Below are positions 42,338-49,790 of a stretch of DNA of 64,000 nt, piece after piece (position 1 is the first letter of the stretch; every line of letters begins with the position of its first letter). Source of the DNA: Metabacillus halosaccharovorans (lineage in GTDB: Bacteria > Bacillota > Bacilli > Bacillales > Bacillaceae). The stretch spans positions 2,728,001 to 2,792,000 of the forward strand of contig NZ_KV917371.1 in NCBI RefSeq assembly GCF_002019635.1, written 5' to 3'. The notes under the pieces are model-generated. The model was not told where the DNA came from. It made no database searches and saw only the letters and a program-made list of their open reading frames with translations. A program made the position numbers and the translations under genes.

Positions 42338-43792
42338 TTAAAGAATAGGCATTCCATGACGCTCTAGTGCTGCTGCTTCTAAACGGGACATTCCTTGCTC
42401 TTCAGCAAAAGTAAGAAGCTTGTCAGAAACAGCTGGTGCTAAAGATGCTGGTGGTGCGGCAAGTCCCATTGCACGTTGGCGCGCAGTATTTCTGCGAGCG
42501 AAAGGTCCCCAGATCGCAAAGGTAATCCCAGGTGTTTGCATATTTACGAAGAACGTTTTTCCATCTGGTGAAAATGTAGGTCCTGCGAACTCAGAACCGT
42601 TCATCATATTTTCTGCAAATGTATAAATAGTGCCTTCTGGTGTTAATCCGACGATGCGGTCATTTCCGCCGCCATCTTCTGCAATCCAAAGGTCCCCCCA
42701 TGGAGTGATCGTGATATTGTCAGGCATTTCTAATTCATTTTTTTCAGTAGATTCATAGAAAAGCTCAAGTGTATTTGTCGCAGGGAAATAGCGATACACA
42801 CGTCCAAGTTCTTTAGAGCCGGCACTTGTGTCATCAAACCAAAATGTTCCCGCAGAAAAATAAGCTCCTTCTAAGCGGCTAAATTGAATGCAGCCTAAAT
42901 CCTTGGCATCCTGTTGTGCGCGCTCCGGGTTTAGTTTTTTCCAGACGATACCAAACTTCTGTCCGCTGTTTAGCTGACTAGGTGAAGAGGTTGAAATTTC
43001 ATCAATCGCTGCTGCTTCAAGAATTCCACCCTTTTGAAGTGAACCAAGCGTTTGGCTGCGGTCATGCGGAGTAAATCGATACAGGAAGCTTGGGCTGCTA
43101 TCTTCTGTTAAATACCAAATGCCGGTTGAAGGATCCACAGCGCATGCTTCATGTGAGAAATAGCCCATATCACGTATAGGTGTTTTCGACATTTCGTTCT
43201 CAGGATCTAATGGATTTACTTCAAACACAAAGCCATGGCCTAATTCGCGTGTTTCTTCACACGTTAACCAAGTGCCCCAAGTAGAAGCGCCACCAGCACA
43301 GTTACGGATTGTTCCTGAGTTGCTTACATACTCATCAATGACTTCTCGGTCAGGTGTCACAATCAGAGTTGTCGTACCGCCAGCAGCTCCTTTGCTCCAA
43401 GGATTTTTTCCGTTTACAGGAAAATCAGAGTTTGTTCCATTCTCATGGTTACGGACAAGGATCGTCGTATTTTTCTCACCTTTATATGCGGCCATTCCAT
43501 CAAGCATAGCAGGAACTAAGTCTCCGTTAGGCATTGGATCTCCTGTTTTTGAAATGATCCGATATTGAAATCCTCTTGGGAGATCAAGAATTCCATTAGG
43601 ATCCTTTACTAATGGACCAAAACCTTCAAATCCGCTGGTTGCTTTCCTTGAATTACTTGCTGCTGCAAAACTCTCAGGTCCTCCTGTTAATGACAATACT
43701 CCAGTTGCTCCTAGTGTTAATGCAACAGTACTCATTCCACCGACTTTTAAGAAATCACGTCTGTTCAATTCGTTTTTCCCCAAATTCACCAC
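42338..43792 (-). CDS. phoX: PhoX-family (DUF839) Tat-secreted phosphatase
   Basis: This is a 484-aa exported protein of the PhoX/DUF839 beta-propeller family. Members are calcium- and iron-dependent alkaline phosphatases. A twin-arginine signal is clear: Arg11-Arg12 in NRRDFLKVGG, a hydrophobic region and ESFAAA as the cleavage area. Body motifs are RNHENGTN, GGTTTLIV, CAGGASTWGTWLTCEET and GYFSHEACAVDPSTG. GTG 43792 (or 43789) is chosen, because GGGAGG lies 5-8 nt away; the longer ATG frame runs through it. It is encoded with tatA-tatC, which fits Tat export. Phosphatase activity is inferred. Confidence 0.9.
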   Translation of the reverse strand: MVNLGKNELNRRDFLKVGGMSTVALTLGATGVLSLTGGPESFAAASNSRKATSGFEGFGPLVKDPNGILDLPRGFQYRIISKTGDPMPNGDLVPAMLDGMAAYKGEKNTTILVRNHENGTNSDFPVNGKNPWSKGAAGGTTTLIVTPDREVIDEYVSNSGTIRNCAGGASTWGTWLTCEETRELGHGFVFEVNPLDPENEMSKTPIRDMGYFSHEACAVDPSTGIWYLTEDSSPSFLYRFTPHDRSQTLGSLQKGGILEAAAIDEISTSSPSQLNSGQKFGIVWKKLNPERAQQDAKDLGCIQFSRLEGAYFSAGTFWFDDTSAGSKELGRVYRYFPATNTLELFYESTEKNELEMPDNITITPWGDLWIAEDGGGNDRIVGLTPEGTIYTFAENMMNGSEFAGPTFSPDGKTFFVNMQTPGITFAIWGPFARRNTARQRAMGLAAPPASLAPAVSDKLLTFAEEQGMSRLEAAALERHGMPIL

Positions 43793-43865
43793 ATGTTCCT
43801 CCCTACTATTTTTTGAGGATGTCAATCATCTATGAAACTAGCTCTAGTAGAAAAGTTAACAGGAA

Positions 43866-43906
43866 ATTATAAAGGGTATGTTAATTTAATGTAATTTCCT
43901 AAAAAA
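43866..43906 (-). promoter_or_regulatory. phoX promoter with candidate PhoP boxes
   Basis: Read on the minus strand, ATTACA (43895-43890), TTAACA (43884-43879) and TTTATA (43873-43868) recur every 11 bp. This fits the known TT(A/T/C)ACA direct repeats bound by PhoP. The third overlaps a consensus -10 TATAAT (43871-43866). No -35 is seen, as expected for a PhoP-activated promoter. Confidence 0.55.
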
Positions 43907-44279
43907 CTATGAACTTGTTCCTAAAGTATGTAGTAATGGAAGATAAAGAATAAGTTTTATTAGTCATTTAGTCGTAATGAGGTCATGTTAATTCATTATT
44001 ACGTACTATAGTAGGGAAAAAGAAAGGGATGAAGTACTAAGTATTTAGTATAGGAACGACAAAATAACACATTTAGAATATTAATGTTTTATTAAAAATG
44101 TAAATGCTATGTGAATAAACGACAACTTTTGAGAAAACAGTCTATTTGAAAGTAAATTTAATGTAAATATTATTTACTAAAAATTAACATAAAATGGAAT
44201 ATATTATGGTATCTGGAGAAAATAGAAGGAAATAGGAGAAACTTGTCTATAAAATAAATAATTGTCAGTTTTTGAGGTT

Positions 44280-44308
44280 TTTCAAGTAAAAATAGATTTC
44301 TTTATAAT
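44280..44308 (+). promoter_or_regulatory. Probable promoter of the TasA locus
   Basis: TATAAT (44303-44308) is preceded at 17 bp by a weak TTTCAA (44280-44285). Transcription would begin near 44315, giving a leader of about 185 nt. Apart from this, its operator and the phoX promoter, 43907-44499 shows nothing recognisable. Confidence 0.5.
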
Positions 44309-44320
44309 GCAGGGTGTGTT

Positions 44321-44356
44321 GTTCTTTATTTAGCGTATTCATTCTTAAAAAAGAAC
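44321..44356 (+). promoter_or_regulatory. Inverted GTTCTTT sites, candidate SinR operator
   Basis: GTTCTTT (44321-44327) and its complement AAAGAAC (44350-44356) form an inverted pair just after the expected start site. The match extends to TTGTTCTT/AAGAACAA. SinR, which represses the B. subtilis tasA and eps operons, binds GTTCTYT. The presence of SinR in this organism is not shown. Confidence 0.45.
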
Positions 44357-44499
44357 AATGGATGGTTAACTAATAGTTATCAAAAGGAAGGGAGCTCACT
44401 CACCGTACACCTAGAGCCAGATGTCAATTAGTTGAGATGGAAATGGTAGATTTGATCGTGTCTTTAGAATCTTAATATGATTATGGGGAGGAAATGAAA

Positions 44500-45081
44500 A
44501 TGAGTATTAAGAGTAAATTAGGTTTAGGTGTAGCAACAGCAGTTTTGGGGATGGGATTGATCGGTGGAGGTACGTTCGCCTATTTTAGTGATACAGCAGA
44601 AGCTAGTAACACTTTTGCTGCAGGCACGTTAGATCTTGCAGTAGATCCTGAGGTAATTATTGATGTGGATGACTTAAGTCCTGGGAGTTGGATGATTCGT
44701 GCTTTTGATCTAGTAAACAATGGATCACTTGACATCTCTGAAGTTCTCTTATCGACAAGCTATGAGGTTGAAGATGCAAAAGGAGACAATACAGATGATT
44801 TTGGTAAACATATTCGAGTGAATTTTCTTGAAAACAGTGATAAGAGTGAAGAATATGGCCCTAATGATATTATTTTTTCAACAACTTTATATGAATTACA
44901 ACAAATGACTCCAGATGCTGTTGAGAAAAACGTAATTGGATTTGAAAATGAGGGCAGTGGATTACCGGCTGGAACGCAAGACACAATGTATGTTGAGTTT
45001 GAATTTGTGGATAACGGTGAAGACCAAAATCAATTTCAAGGGGACAAATTAAGTCTCAATTGGTCTTTTGAAGCTAGATAA
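44500..45081 (+). CDS. TasA/CalY-family fibre protein, paralog 1
   Basis: This 193-aa secreted protein is of the TasA/camelysin (peptidase M73) family, which builds amyloid-like matrix fibres. The SipW-type signal peptide runs from SIKSKLGLGVATAVLG to cleavage after Ala27 in GGTFA-YFSD. The mature start ASNTFAAGTLDLAVD and NNGSLDISEVLLSTSYEV are family blocks, and it ends SLNWSFEAR. ATG 44500 is chosen because GGGGAGG is 8 nt away. It lies in a cluster with a second paralog and sipW. Whether it acts as TasA or as CalY is not decided. Confidence 0.9.
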   Translation: MSIKSKLGLGVATAVLGMGLIGGGTFAYFSDTAEASNTFAAGTLDLAVDPEVIIDVDDLSPGSWMIRAFDLVNNGSLDISEVLLSTSYEVEDAKGDNTDDFGKHIRVNFLENSDKSEEYGPNDIIFSTTLYELQQMTPDAVEKNVIGFENEGSGLPAGTQDTMYVEFEFVDNGEDQNQFQGDKLSLNWSFEAR

Positions 45082-45094
45082 TATTTTTATTTAA

Positions 45095-45137
45095 GTAGAA
45101 AGGGAGAGAAGCTCATTCTCTCTCTTCTACTATTTTA
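45095..45137 (+). terminator. Hairpin after first TasA paralog
   Basis: GTAGAAAGGGAGAGAA pairs with TTCTCTCTCTTCTAC (one bulge) around GCTCA, followed by TATTTTAAT. It probably ends some transcripts after the first paralog, giving it higher expression than the downstream genes. Confidence 0.7.
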
Positions 45138-45138
45138 A

Positions 45139-45236
45139 TACTATCAGAAAGTATATGAATTTTATGGATGATAGTATAAGAAAAACTAAGCTTTCGCCAT
45201 TAGGACTTGGCGACAAGCCAAGTTTTTCTAATATTA
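45139..45236. repeat. 99-bp dispersed element, copy B
   Basis: This is the near-identical partner of 27636-27734 in the same orientation. It lies between the two TasA paralogs, within the probable operon. It contains the TACTATCA..TGATAGTA dyad and the AGAAAAACT..AGTTTTTCT stem with an inner CTTGGCGACAAGCCAAG hairpin. Confidence 0.9.
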
Positions 45237-45304
45237 AAATACTATGAGTCTTGTATTCATCATGAGATTAACAAAGTGAAAATCTTATGTGTGGAGGAAG
45301 TAAA

Positions 45305-45868
45305 ATGAGCCTTAAAAGAGATATAGCATTAAGTTTCGCAACAGCAGCACTAGGGTTAACTTTCATATCTGGAGGTACTGTTGCTTATTTTAATGATACA
45401 AAATTAACAAATAATACGTTTACAACCGGATTATTAGAACTTGGGATGAATAAAGATACCATTATCCAAGTTGAAGACATAGTGCCGGGGGATACAATGA
45501 ATGGTAATTTTGTCCTTACTAATGATGGTACAGTTAATATAAAAGAAATCATTTTACATTCTTCTTATGAAGTCATTGATAAGGGGAAGTCAAATCAAGA
45601 TGATGATTTAGGTGATCATATAAAAGTGAAGTATTTATATAACGTAAATACTAGGGAAAGAGTTGTGGTCGAAAAAACGTTATCTGAATTAAAAGATAAT
45701 CCTAAGCAAATTTTGAAAGAATTCCCTGTTGGAAATAAAGAAGAGAAGTTTGCCGTTCAATTTCAATTTATAGATAACGGCGAAGATCAAAATCATTTTC
45801 AAGATGATGAATTATTACTCAATTGGAATTTTGAGGCTGTACAAAGAGATGGGGATCCTGATCTCTAA
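45305..45868 (+). CDS. TasA/CalY-family fibre protein, paralog 2
   Basis: This 187-aa paralog of the 44500 gene has the same SipW-type signal (cleavage after Ala27 in GGTVA-YFND), then NTFTTGLLELGMNKD, NDGTVNIKEIILHSSYEV and the end LLLNWNFEA. The shared FIDNGEDQNHFQDDELLL block shows recent common origin with paralog 1 (VDNGEDQNQFQGDKLSL). ATG 45305 follows GGAGG. It should be exported and processed by the SipW encoded downstream. It may be a minor fibre subunit. Confidence 0.88.
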   Translation: MSLKRDIALSFATAALGLTFISGGTVAYFNDTKLTNNTFTTGLLELGMNKDTIIQVEDIVPGDTMNGNFVLTNDGTVNIKEIILHSSYEVIDKGKSNQDDDLGDHIKVKYLYNVNTRERVVVEKTLSELKDNPKQILKEFPVGNKEEKFAVQFQFIDNGEDQNHFQDDELLLNWNFEAVQRDGDPDL

Positions 45869-45911
45869 AAGAGAGCAACTAAGTTTGAAATGAAGTAAGG
45901 TGGAGATCATT

Positions 45912-46094
45912 TTGAAGAGTTACCGCACTATAGTAATTATAAAAATAATGTTTATATGGTATTTACTGATAGTGTCAGCTGGATTTTTAACAACAAGTAC
46001 GGTTGCATATTACAGTGACCAAAAGCAAGCAAACGGAAGTCTGACAATTGGTACTTGGGAAAGTGAAGAAAGTGAACACCAAAAGGAAGACTGA
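45912..46094 (+). CDS. Mini SipW-substrate protein, probably frameshifted
   Basis: A 60-aa protein starts at TTG 45912 (AAGGTGGAG 7 nt away). It has a membrane helix and a SipW-type cleavage region STVA-YYSDQKQANGSLTIGTW, like the start of TasA/TapA proteins, then stops after ESEEHQ-like acidic residues. Removing one A from the run at 46081-46084 would join it to an open frame (TEKEIERAKENGEEQE, QSESGKHTTDE) that ends at TAG 46174-46176, right at the sipW ribosome site. The intact gene would encode about 87 aa. It may be a fibre anchor or assembly factor. Confidence 0.6.
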   Translation: MKSYRTIVIIKIMFIWYLLIVSAGFLTTSTVAYYSDQKQANGSLTIGTWESEESEHQKED

Positions 46095-46189
46095 GAAAGA
46101 GATTGAAAGAGCTAAGGAAAATGGAGAAGAACAAGAAATACAGTCAGAAAGTGGAAAACATACTACTGACGAATAGGAGGGAGATTGAG

Positions 46190-46747
46190 ATGAATTTTTT
46201 AAAATGGGTGAATCGTATTGTTACGTGTATATTAGTGCTTTTACTAGTCAGTGTAGCAGGACTCGTGCTTTCCACAAAACTTACTAATGGCGAACCATCG
46301 GTATATGGCTACCAGTTAAAAACAGTACTGTCAGGGTCAATGGAACCAGGGATTCAAACAGGATCAGTTATTGCTGTGAAGTCAGTTAACGAAGATGAAA
46401 GGGAAAACCTTCAAAAAGGGGATGTTATTACATTTATAGAAGAGAATAGACTTGTTACCCACCGAATAGTTGAAGTTAGACAGACAGACAGCCGTATTCA
46501 GTATATGACAAAGGGGGATAGTAATAATGCACCAGATACAAACCCTGTTTTAGCTGAAAATGTTGAAGCAGTGTACAATGGATTTACTATTCCTCATTTG
46601 GGTTATTTCATAAATTTCGCCCAGTCTCCTAATGGGAGTATTTTATTTATGATCATACCTGGCATTTTGTTACTGGGGTACTCTATATGGACTATATGGA
46701 AAACGTTGAGACATTTAGAAGATAAATATAAAAACAACCCAATCTAA
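46190..46747 (+). CDS. sipW: ER-type signal peptidase I SipW
   Basis: SipW is a membrane signal peptidase of the ER type that processes TasA-like proteins. The 185-aa protein has an N-terminal helix (about 10-28), the catalytic Ser50 in LSGSMEPG, and His91 in RLVTHRIVE where bacterial-type enzymes have lysine. GDSNNAPD and a C-terminal helix (about 150-175) complete the family pattern. ATG 46190 with AGGAGG is chosen over a longer frame. It is last in the locus, whereas B. subtilis has tapA-sipW-tasA. Confidence 0.94.
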   Translation: MNFLKWVNRIVTCILVLLLVSVAGLVLSTKLTNGEPSVYGYQLKTVLSGSMEPGIQTGSVIAVKSVNEDERENLQKGDVITFIEENRLVTHRIVEVRQTDSRIQYMTKGDSNNAPDTNPVLAENVEAVYNGFTIPHLGYFINFAQSPNGSILFMIIPGILLLGYSIWTIWKTLRHLEDKYKNNPI

Positions 46748-46772
46748 ATAAAAGATTGGGTTTGTTTTATAA
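46736..46772 (+). terminator. Terminator after sipW
   Basis: AACCCAATCT (46736-46745) pairs with AGATTGGGTT (46753-46762), followed by TGTTTTAT. The stem overlaps the sipW stop codon. Confidence 0.9.
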
Positions 46773-46886
46773 TGTAAAAACTCTCCATGTCACATGACAA
46801 GTAATAACTGCTCACCGGGTATTTATGAATACAGACTTACACTTCGTTCATGCCAAAAATTTACACTTTATTAACCGAATGTAATG

Positions 46887-46920
46887 TATAATTTATCTTA
46901 TCCTTACCAAACAAGGATAA
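46887..46920 (+). promoter_or_regulatory. -10 and dyad before the two-component genes
   Basis: TATAAT (46887-46892) is followed by a dyad TTATCCTT (46898-46905) / AAGGATAA (46913-46920) just before the AGGGGA ribosome site. The dyad could be an operator or an mRNA hairpin. A -35 at proper spacing is not clear. Confidence 0.4.
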
Positions 46921-46941
46921 TCTTTTTCTAGGGGATTTACG

Positions 46942-47631
46942 ATGAAAGTAGATTGTTTGATTGTTGATGATGAGATTGCTTTAGCTGAAACGACTTGTGA
47001 ATATTTTACAATGTTTGAAGTTAAAACGGCATTTGTTACTAGTGCTGAAGAGTGTGAACGTTTTTTGGAGGAACATGAACCTTCTTTGATTCTTCTTGAT
47101 ATTAATCTTGGGAATTCTTCTGGATTTGATTTATGTAAAAAATTGCGTCAAACAACACAGGTTCCGATTTTATTTATAAGTGCGCGTTCCAGTGATGACG
47201 ATGTATTGATCGCTCTTAACATAGGCGGAGATGATTATATACAAAAGCCTTACACATTAAGTATTTTACTAGCAAAAGTAAAAGCAGTACTCAAAAGATA
47301 TGGCAGTGGTTTTAACAGCCAACAAGATGTTCTAGAGTTTGGGCAGATCCAAATTGATACAAAGCTGCACCGTGTAATAGTAAATGGTGTTGTTATTCAA
47401 CTGAAAACGATGGAGTATAAGCTTTTGTCTTATTTGGCGAAAAATAAAAATCGTATTATCACAAAAGAAGAATTGTTTCAGCATGTATGGGGAGATTCTT
47501 TTGTAGGGGATGGGACCCTAAATGTACATATTCGGCATTTGCGTGAGAAAATTGAACGTAATCCTAATAAACCACAATTTATAAAAACTGTATGGGGAAC
47601 AGGATATGTTTTAGAGGATAGCGGCCGATGA
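46942..47631 (+). CDS. OmpR-family response regulator
   Basis: This is a 229-aa two-domain regulator. The receiver domain has Asp9-Asp10, phosphoacceptor Asp53 (LILLDINLG), the conserved Ser/Thr in FISARS and Lys in IQKPYT. The C-terminal winged helix shows LKTMEYKLLSYLAKNKNRII and the wing HIRHLREKIE...TVWGTGYVLE. It overlaps the histidine kinase by 4 bp (ATGA) and should act on the ABC transporter genes that follow. Confidence 0.94.
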   Translation: MKVDCLIVDDEIALAETTCEYFTMFEVKTAFVTSAEECERFLEEHEPSLILLDINLGNSSGFDLCKKLRQTTQVPILFISARSSDDDVLIALNIGGDDYIQKPYTLSILLAKVKAVLKRYGSGFNSQQDVLEFGQIQIDTKLHRVIVNGVVIQLKTMEYKLLSYLAKNKNRIITKEELFQHVWGDSFVGDGTLNVHIRHLREKIERNPNKPQFIKTVWGTGYVLEDSGR

Positions 47632-48893
47632 GAGTAAAGCTGTTAATTGTGACCATTTTAATTGTATTCAGTGCGGGTGTTGTTTTCTCCTTTATCTTAA
47701 TTAAAAATAAACGTATTTCTGAAGCGGATGTTGTAGCCATAAATGATGTGGTTAAAAAGGTTGAGGAAAACTGGGGGCAAGTGGGTGAAGAAACGTTTCA
47801 CAACAGTGATATAAAACACCCATTTGCTATTATCGATCACTCGGGAAACTTGATTTATCAAACACCAGACAATCATTTTATTGACCTATATGGTTCCATA
47901 AAAAATAAAGACACAATGATAGATTTGAAGAAAAGTAACGAGATTGTAGGGAAGATCATTATCTCCAATAACGAACAAGAAATCATGGAGGAAATGAAAG
48001 ATGAACTGATTACATCCATAAGTTTGATTATTGGTGTATTAATGCTTTTTAGTATTCTTTATATGATTTATATTTACAAAACATTTTTAAAACCATTTCA
48101 GCAGCTTCAACACTTCGCAGCAGGTGTGGCTAGAGGAAATTTGGATATCCCTTTAAATATGGAGAAAAACAATTACTTTGGTGCATTCACGGAAAGTTTT
48201 GATTTACTGCGTGAAGAACTTGATGCTGCACGGCAAAGAGAATATGAATCAAATCGTAGTAAAAAAGAGCTTGTGGCCACATTAAGTCATGATATTAAAA
48301 CACCTGTTGCTTCGATCAAAGCAATTAGTGAATTAATGCTTATGCAGGCAAAAGATGATAAGGTGATGAAGCAAGTGAATACGATCTATTCAAAAGCAGA
48401 GCAAATTGACTTACTTGTTACCGATATGTTTCATGCCACATTAGAGGAACTTCAACAATTAAAATTAACAGTAAGTGAAGTATCGAGCGAAGTACTTGTT
48501 GATATGATTGAGAATGTTAATTATGATGATCGAATTGTCTATGATCCAATTCCAGCATGTATTATTTTAACAGACCCTTTGCGGATGCAGCAGGTAATAG
48601 ACAATGTGATAAGTAATTCATATAAATATGCAGGGACAAAGATCACAATTACATCTCAAATTCATAGGGATTTTCTCGAACTTCATATCATAGACTACGG
48701 TTCAGGAATTAGTGAAGAAGAATTACCTCTGTTATTCAATAAATATTATCGAGGAAAAAATGTCGAAGGTAGGAATGGTTCAGGACTGGGTCTCTATATA
48801 TCAAAGTACTTTATGGAAAATCTGGATGGCCAAATTAGCTGTTATAACCGAAGAGATGGTTTTACAGTAGTTTTGAAAATCAAGCTTGCATGA
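47628..48893 (+). CDS. Sensor histidine kinase
   Basis: This 421-aa membrane kinase has TM1 (4-25), an extracellular domain of about 100 residues, TM2 (128-150), a HAMP-like linker, a HisKA helix with His221 in ATLSHDIKTPVAS, and a catalytic domain with NVISNSYKYAG and GSGLGLYISKYF. The sizeable outer domain argues against the short BceS-type sensor that relies on its transporter. The signal is unknown, possibly a peptide or lipid-targeting compound given the linked ABC transporter. Confidence 0.93.
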   Translation: MRVKLLIVTILIVFSAGVVFSFILIKNKRISEADVVAINDVVKKVEENWGQVGEETFHNSDIKHPFAIIDHSGNLIYQTPDNHFIDLYGSIKNKDTMIDLKKSNEIVGKIIISNNEQEIMEEMKDELITSISLIIGVLMLFSILYMIYIYKTFLKPFQQLQHFAAGVARGNLDIPLNMEKNNYFGAFTESFDLLREELDAARQREYESNRSKKELVATLSHDIKTPVASIKAISELMLMQAKDDKVMKQVNTIYSKAEQIDLLVTDMFHATLEELQQLKLTVSEVSSEVLVDMIENVNYDDRIVYDPIPACIILTDPLRMQQVIDNVISNSYKYAGTKITITSQIHRDFLELHIIDYGSGISEEELPLLFNKYYRGKNVEGRNGSGLGLYISKYFMENLDGQISCYNRRDGFTVVLKIKLA

Positions 48894-48896
48894 TAA

Positions 48897-48951
48897 TTAA
48901 GAATTAGTTAAGAATTGCACAAAGATTTACTAAGAACTCATTTTGTATGAT
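48897..48951 (+). promoter_or_regulatory. Direct repeats and -10 before the ABC genes
   Basis: TTAAGAATT occurs at 48897 and 48908, with related CAAAGATTT at 48920 and CTAAGAACT at 48930. The spacing is about 11 bp, as OmpR-type regulators prefer. A TATGAT (48946-48951) follows with no proper -35. This suggests activation of the ABC genes by the neighbouring regulator. Confidence 0.45.
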
Positions 48952-48984
48952 AAGACTGTAAGCTTCATTACAGTCTTTTTTTAA
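48952..48984 (+). terminator. Terminator between kinase and ABC genes
   Basis: AGACTGTAA (48953-48961) pairs with TTACAGTCT (48968-48976), followed by TTTTTTT. Confidence 0.88.
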
Positions 48985-49027
48985 TGACCTAAGAAATAAT
49001 GATACAAAGGGAGATGTCAACAAAACT

Positions 49028-49789
49028 ATGACAAAAACAGTGATTCAAACGGAGAAGTTGTGTAAAACCTTTTCTAGCGGGGGAATGCAGCAGCATGTTT
49101 TAAAAAACTTAGATATAAGTTTAGTAGAAGGGGATTTTACCATCATAATGGGTAGTTCCGGATCAGGAAAAACCACACTCCTTTACGCAATAAGTGGTAT
49201 GGATAAACCAACATTAGGTGAAATCAATTTTGCAGGTAAAAATATCTCTAAGTTAAACAATGACCAATTAGCGGTATTCAGAAGAAACAATTGTGGGTTT
49301 GTTTTCCAACAAATTTATTTGCTGGACAATATGAGTGTACTCGATAATGTACTGACAAGTGGTCTTTTAGTTCATAAACATAAGCGGGAACTTGTTAAAA
49401 AAGCAAAAGAACTATTACATCAAGTAGAAATTAATGAAAACTCATGGTCGAAATTTCCAACTCAGCTTTCCGGAGGAGAGGCACAACGGGTTGGGGTTAT
49501 TAGAGCGATCATTAACAACCCGAGAGTATTATTTGCAGATGAACCAACTGGTGCATTAAACTCTGCATCTAGCGACAGTGTTTTAGATGTATTTACGAAT
49601 GTAAATCGTCATGGACAAAGTATTGTCTTGGTAACCCATGATATAAAAACAGCTTTGCGAGGAAATCGAGTTCTATATTTGAAAGATGGCGTCATTTGCG
49701 GTGACCTGCATCTCGGTCTGTACAGTGAGAATGAGAATTTTGAGCGCCATGAAAAGCTTAAACATTTCCTTGCAGAAAAGGGGTGGTAG
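49028..49789 (+). CDS. ABC transporter ATP-binding protein (MacB/LolD type)
   Basis: This 253-aa ATPase is of the type that pairs with FtsX-like permeases. Walker A is GSSGSGKTT (42-50), the Q-loop is FVFQQIYLLD, the signature is LSGGEAQR, Walker B is VLFADEPTGAL and the H-loop is VLVTHD. It precedes the permease by one base. Under MacB-like mechanotransmission the pair would extrude or sense a compound outside the membrane; in Firmicutes such modules often give peptide-antibiotic resistance. Confidence 0.94.
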   Translation: MTKTVIQTEKLCKTFSSGGMQQHVLKNLDISLVEGDFTIIMGSSGSGKTTLLYAISGMDKPTLGEINFAGKNISKLNNDQLAVFRRNNCGFVFQQIYLLDNMSVLDNVLTSGLLVHKHKRELVKKAKELLHQVEINENSWSKFPTQLSGGEAQRVGVIRAIINNPRVLFADEPTGALNSASSDSVLDVFTNVNRHGQSIVLVTHDIKTALRGNRVLYLKDGVICGDLHLGLYSENENFERHEKLKHFLAEKGW

Positions 49790-49790
49790 T

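Noticed and set aside
42071-43792. PhoD-type phosphatase next to tatAC, as in B. subtilis
   Set aside because: The sequence shows DUF839/PhoX motifs and not the PhoD metallophosphoesterase motifs.
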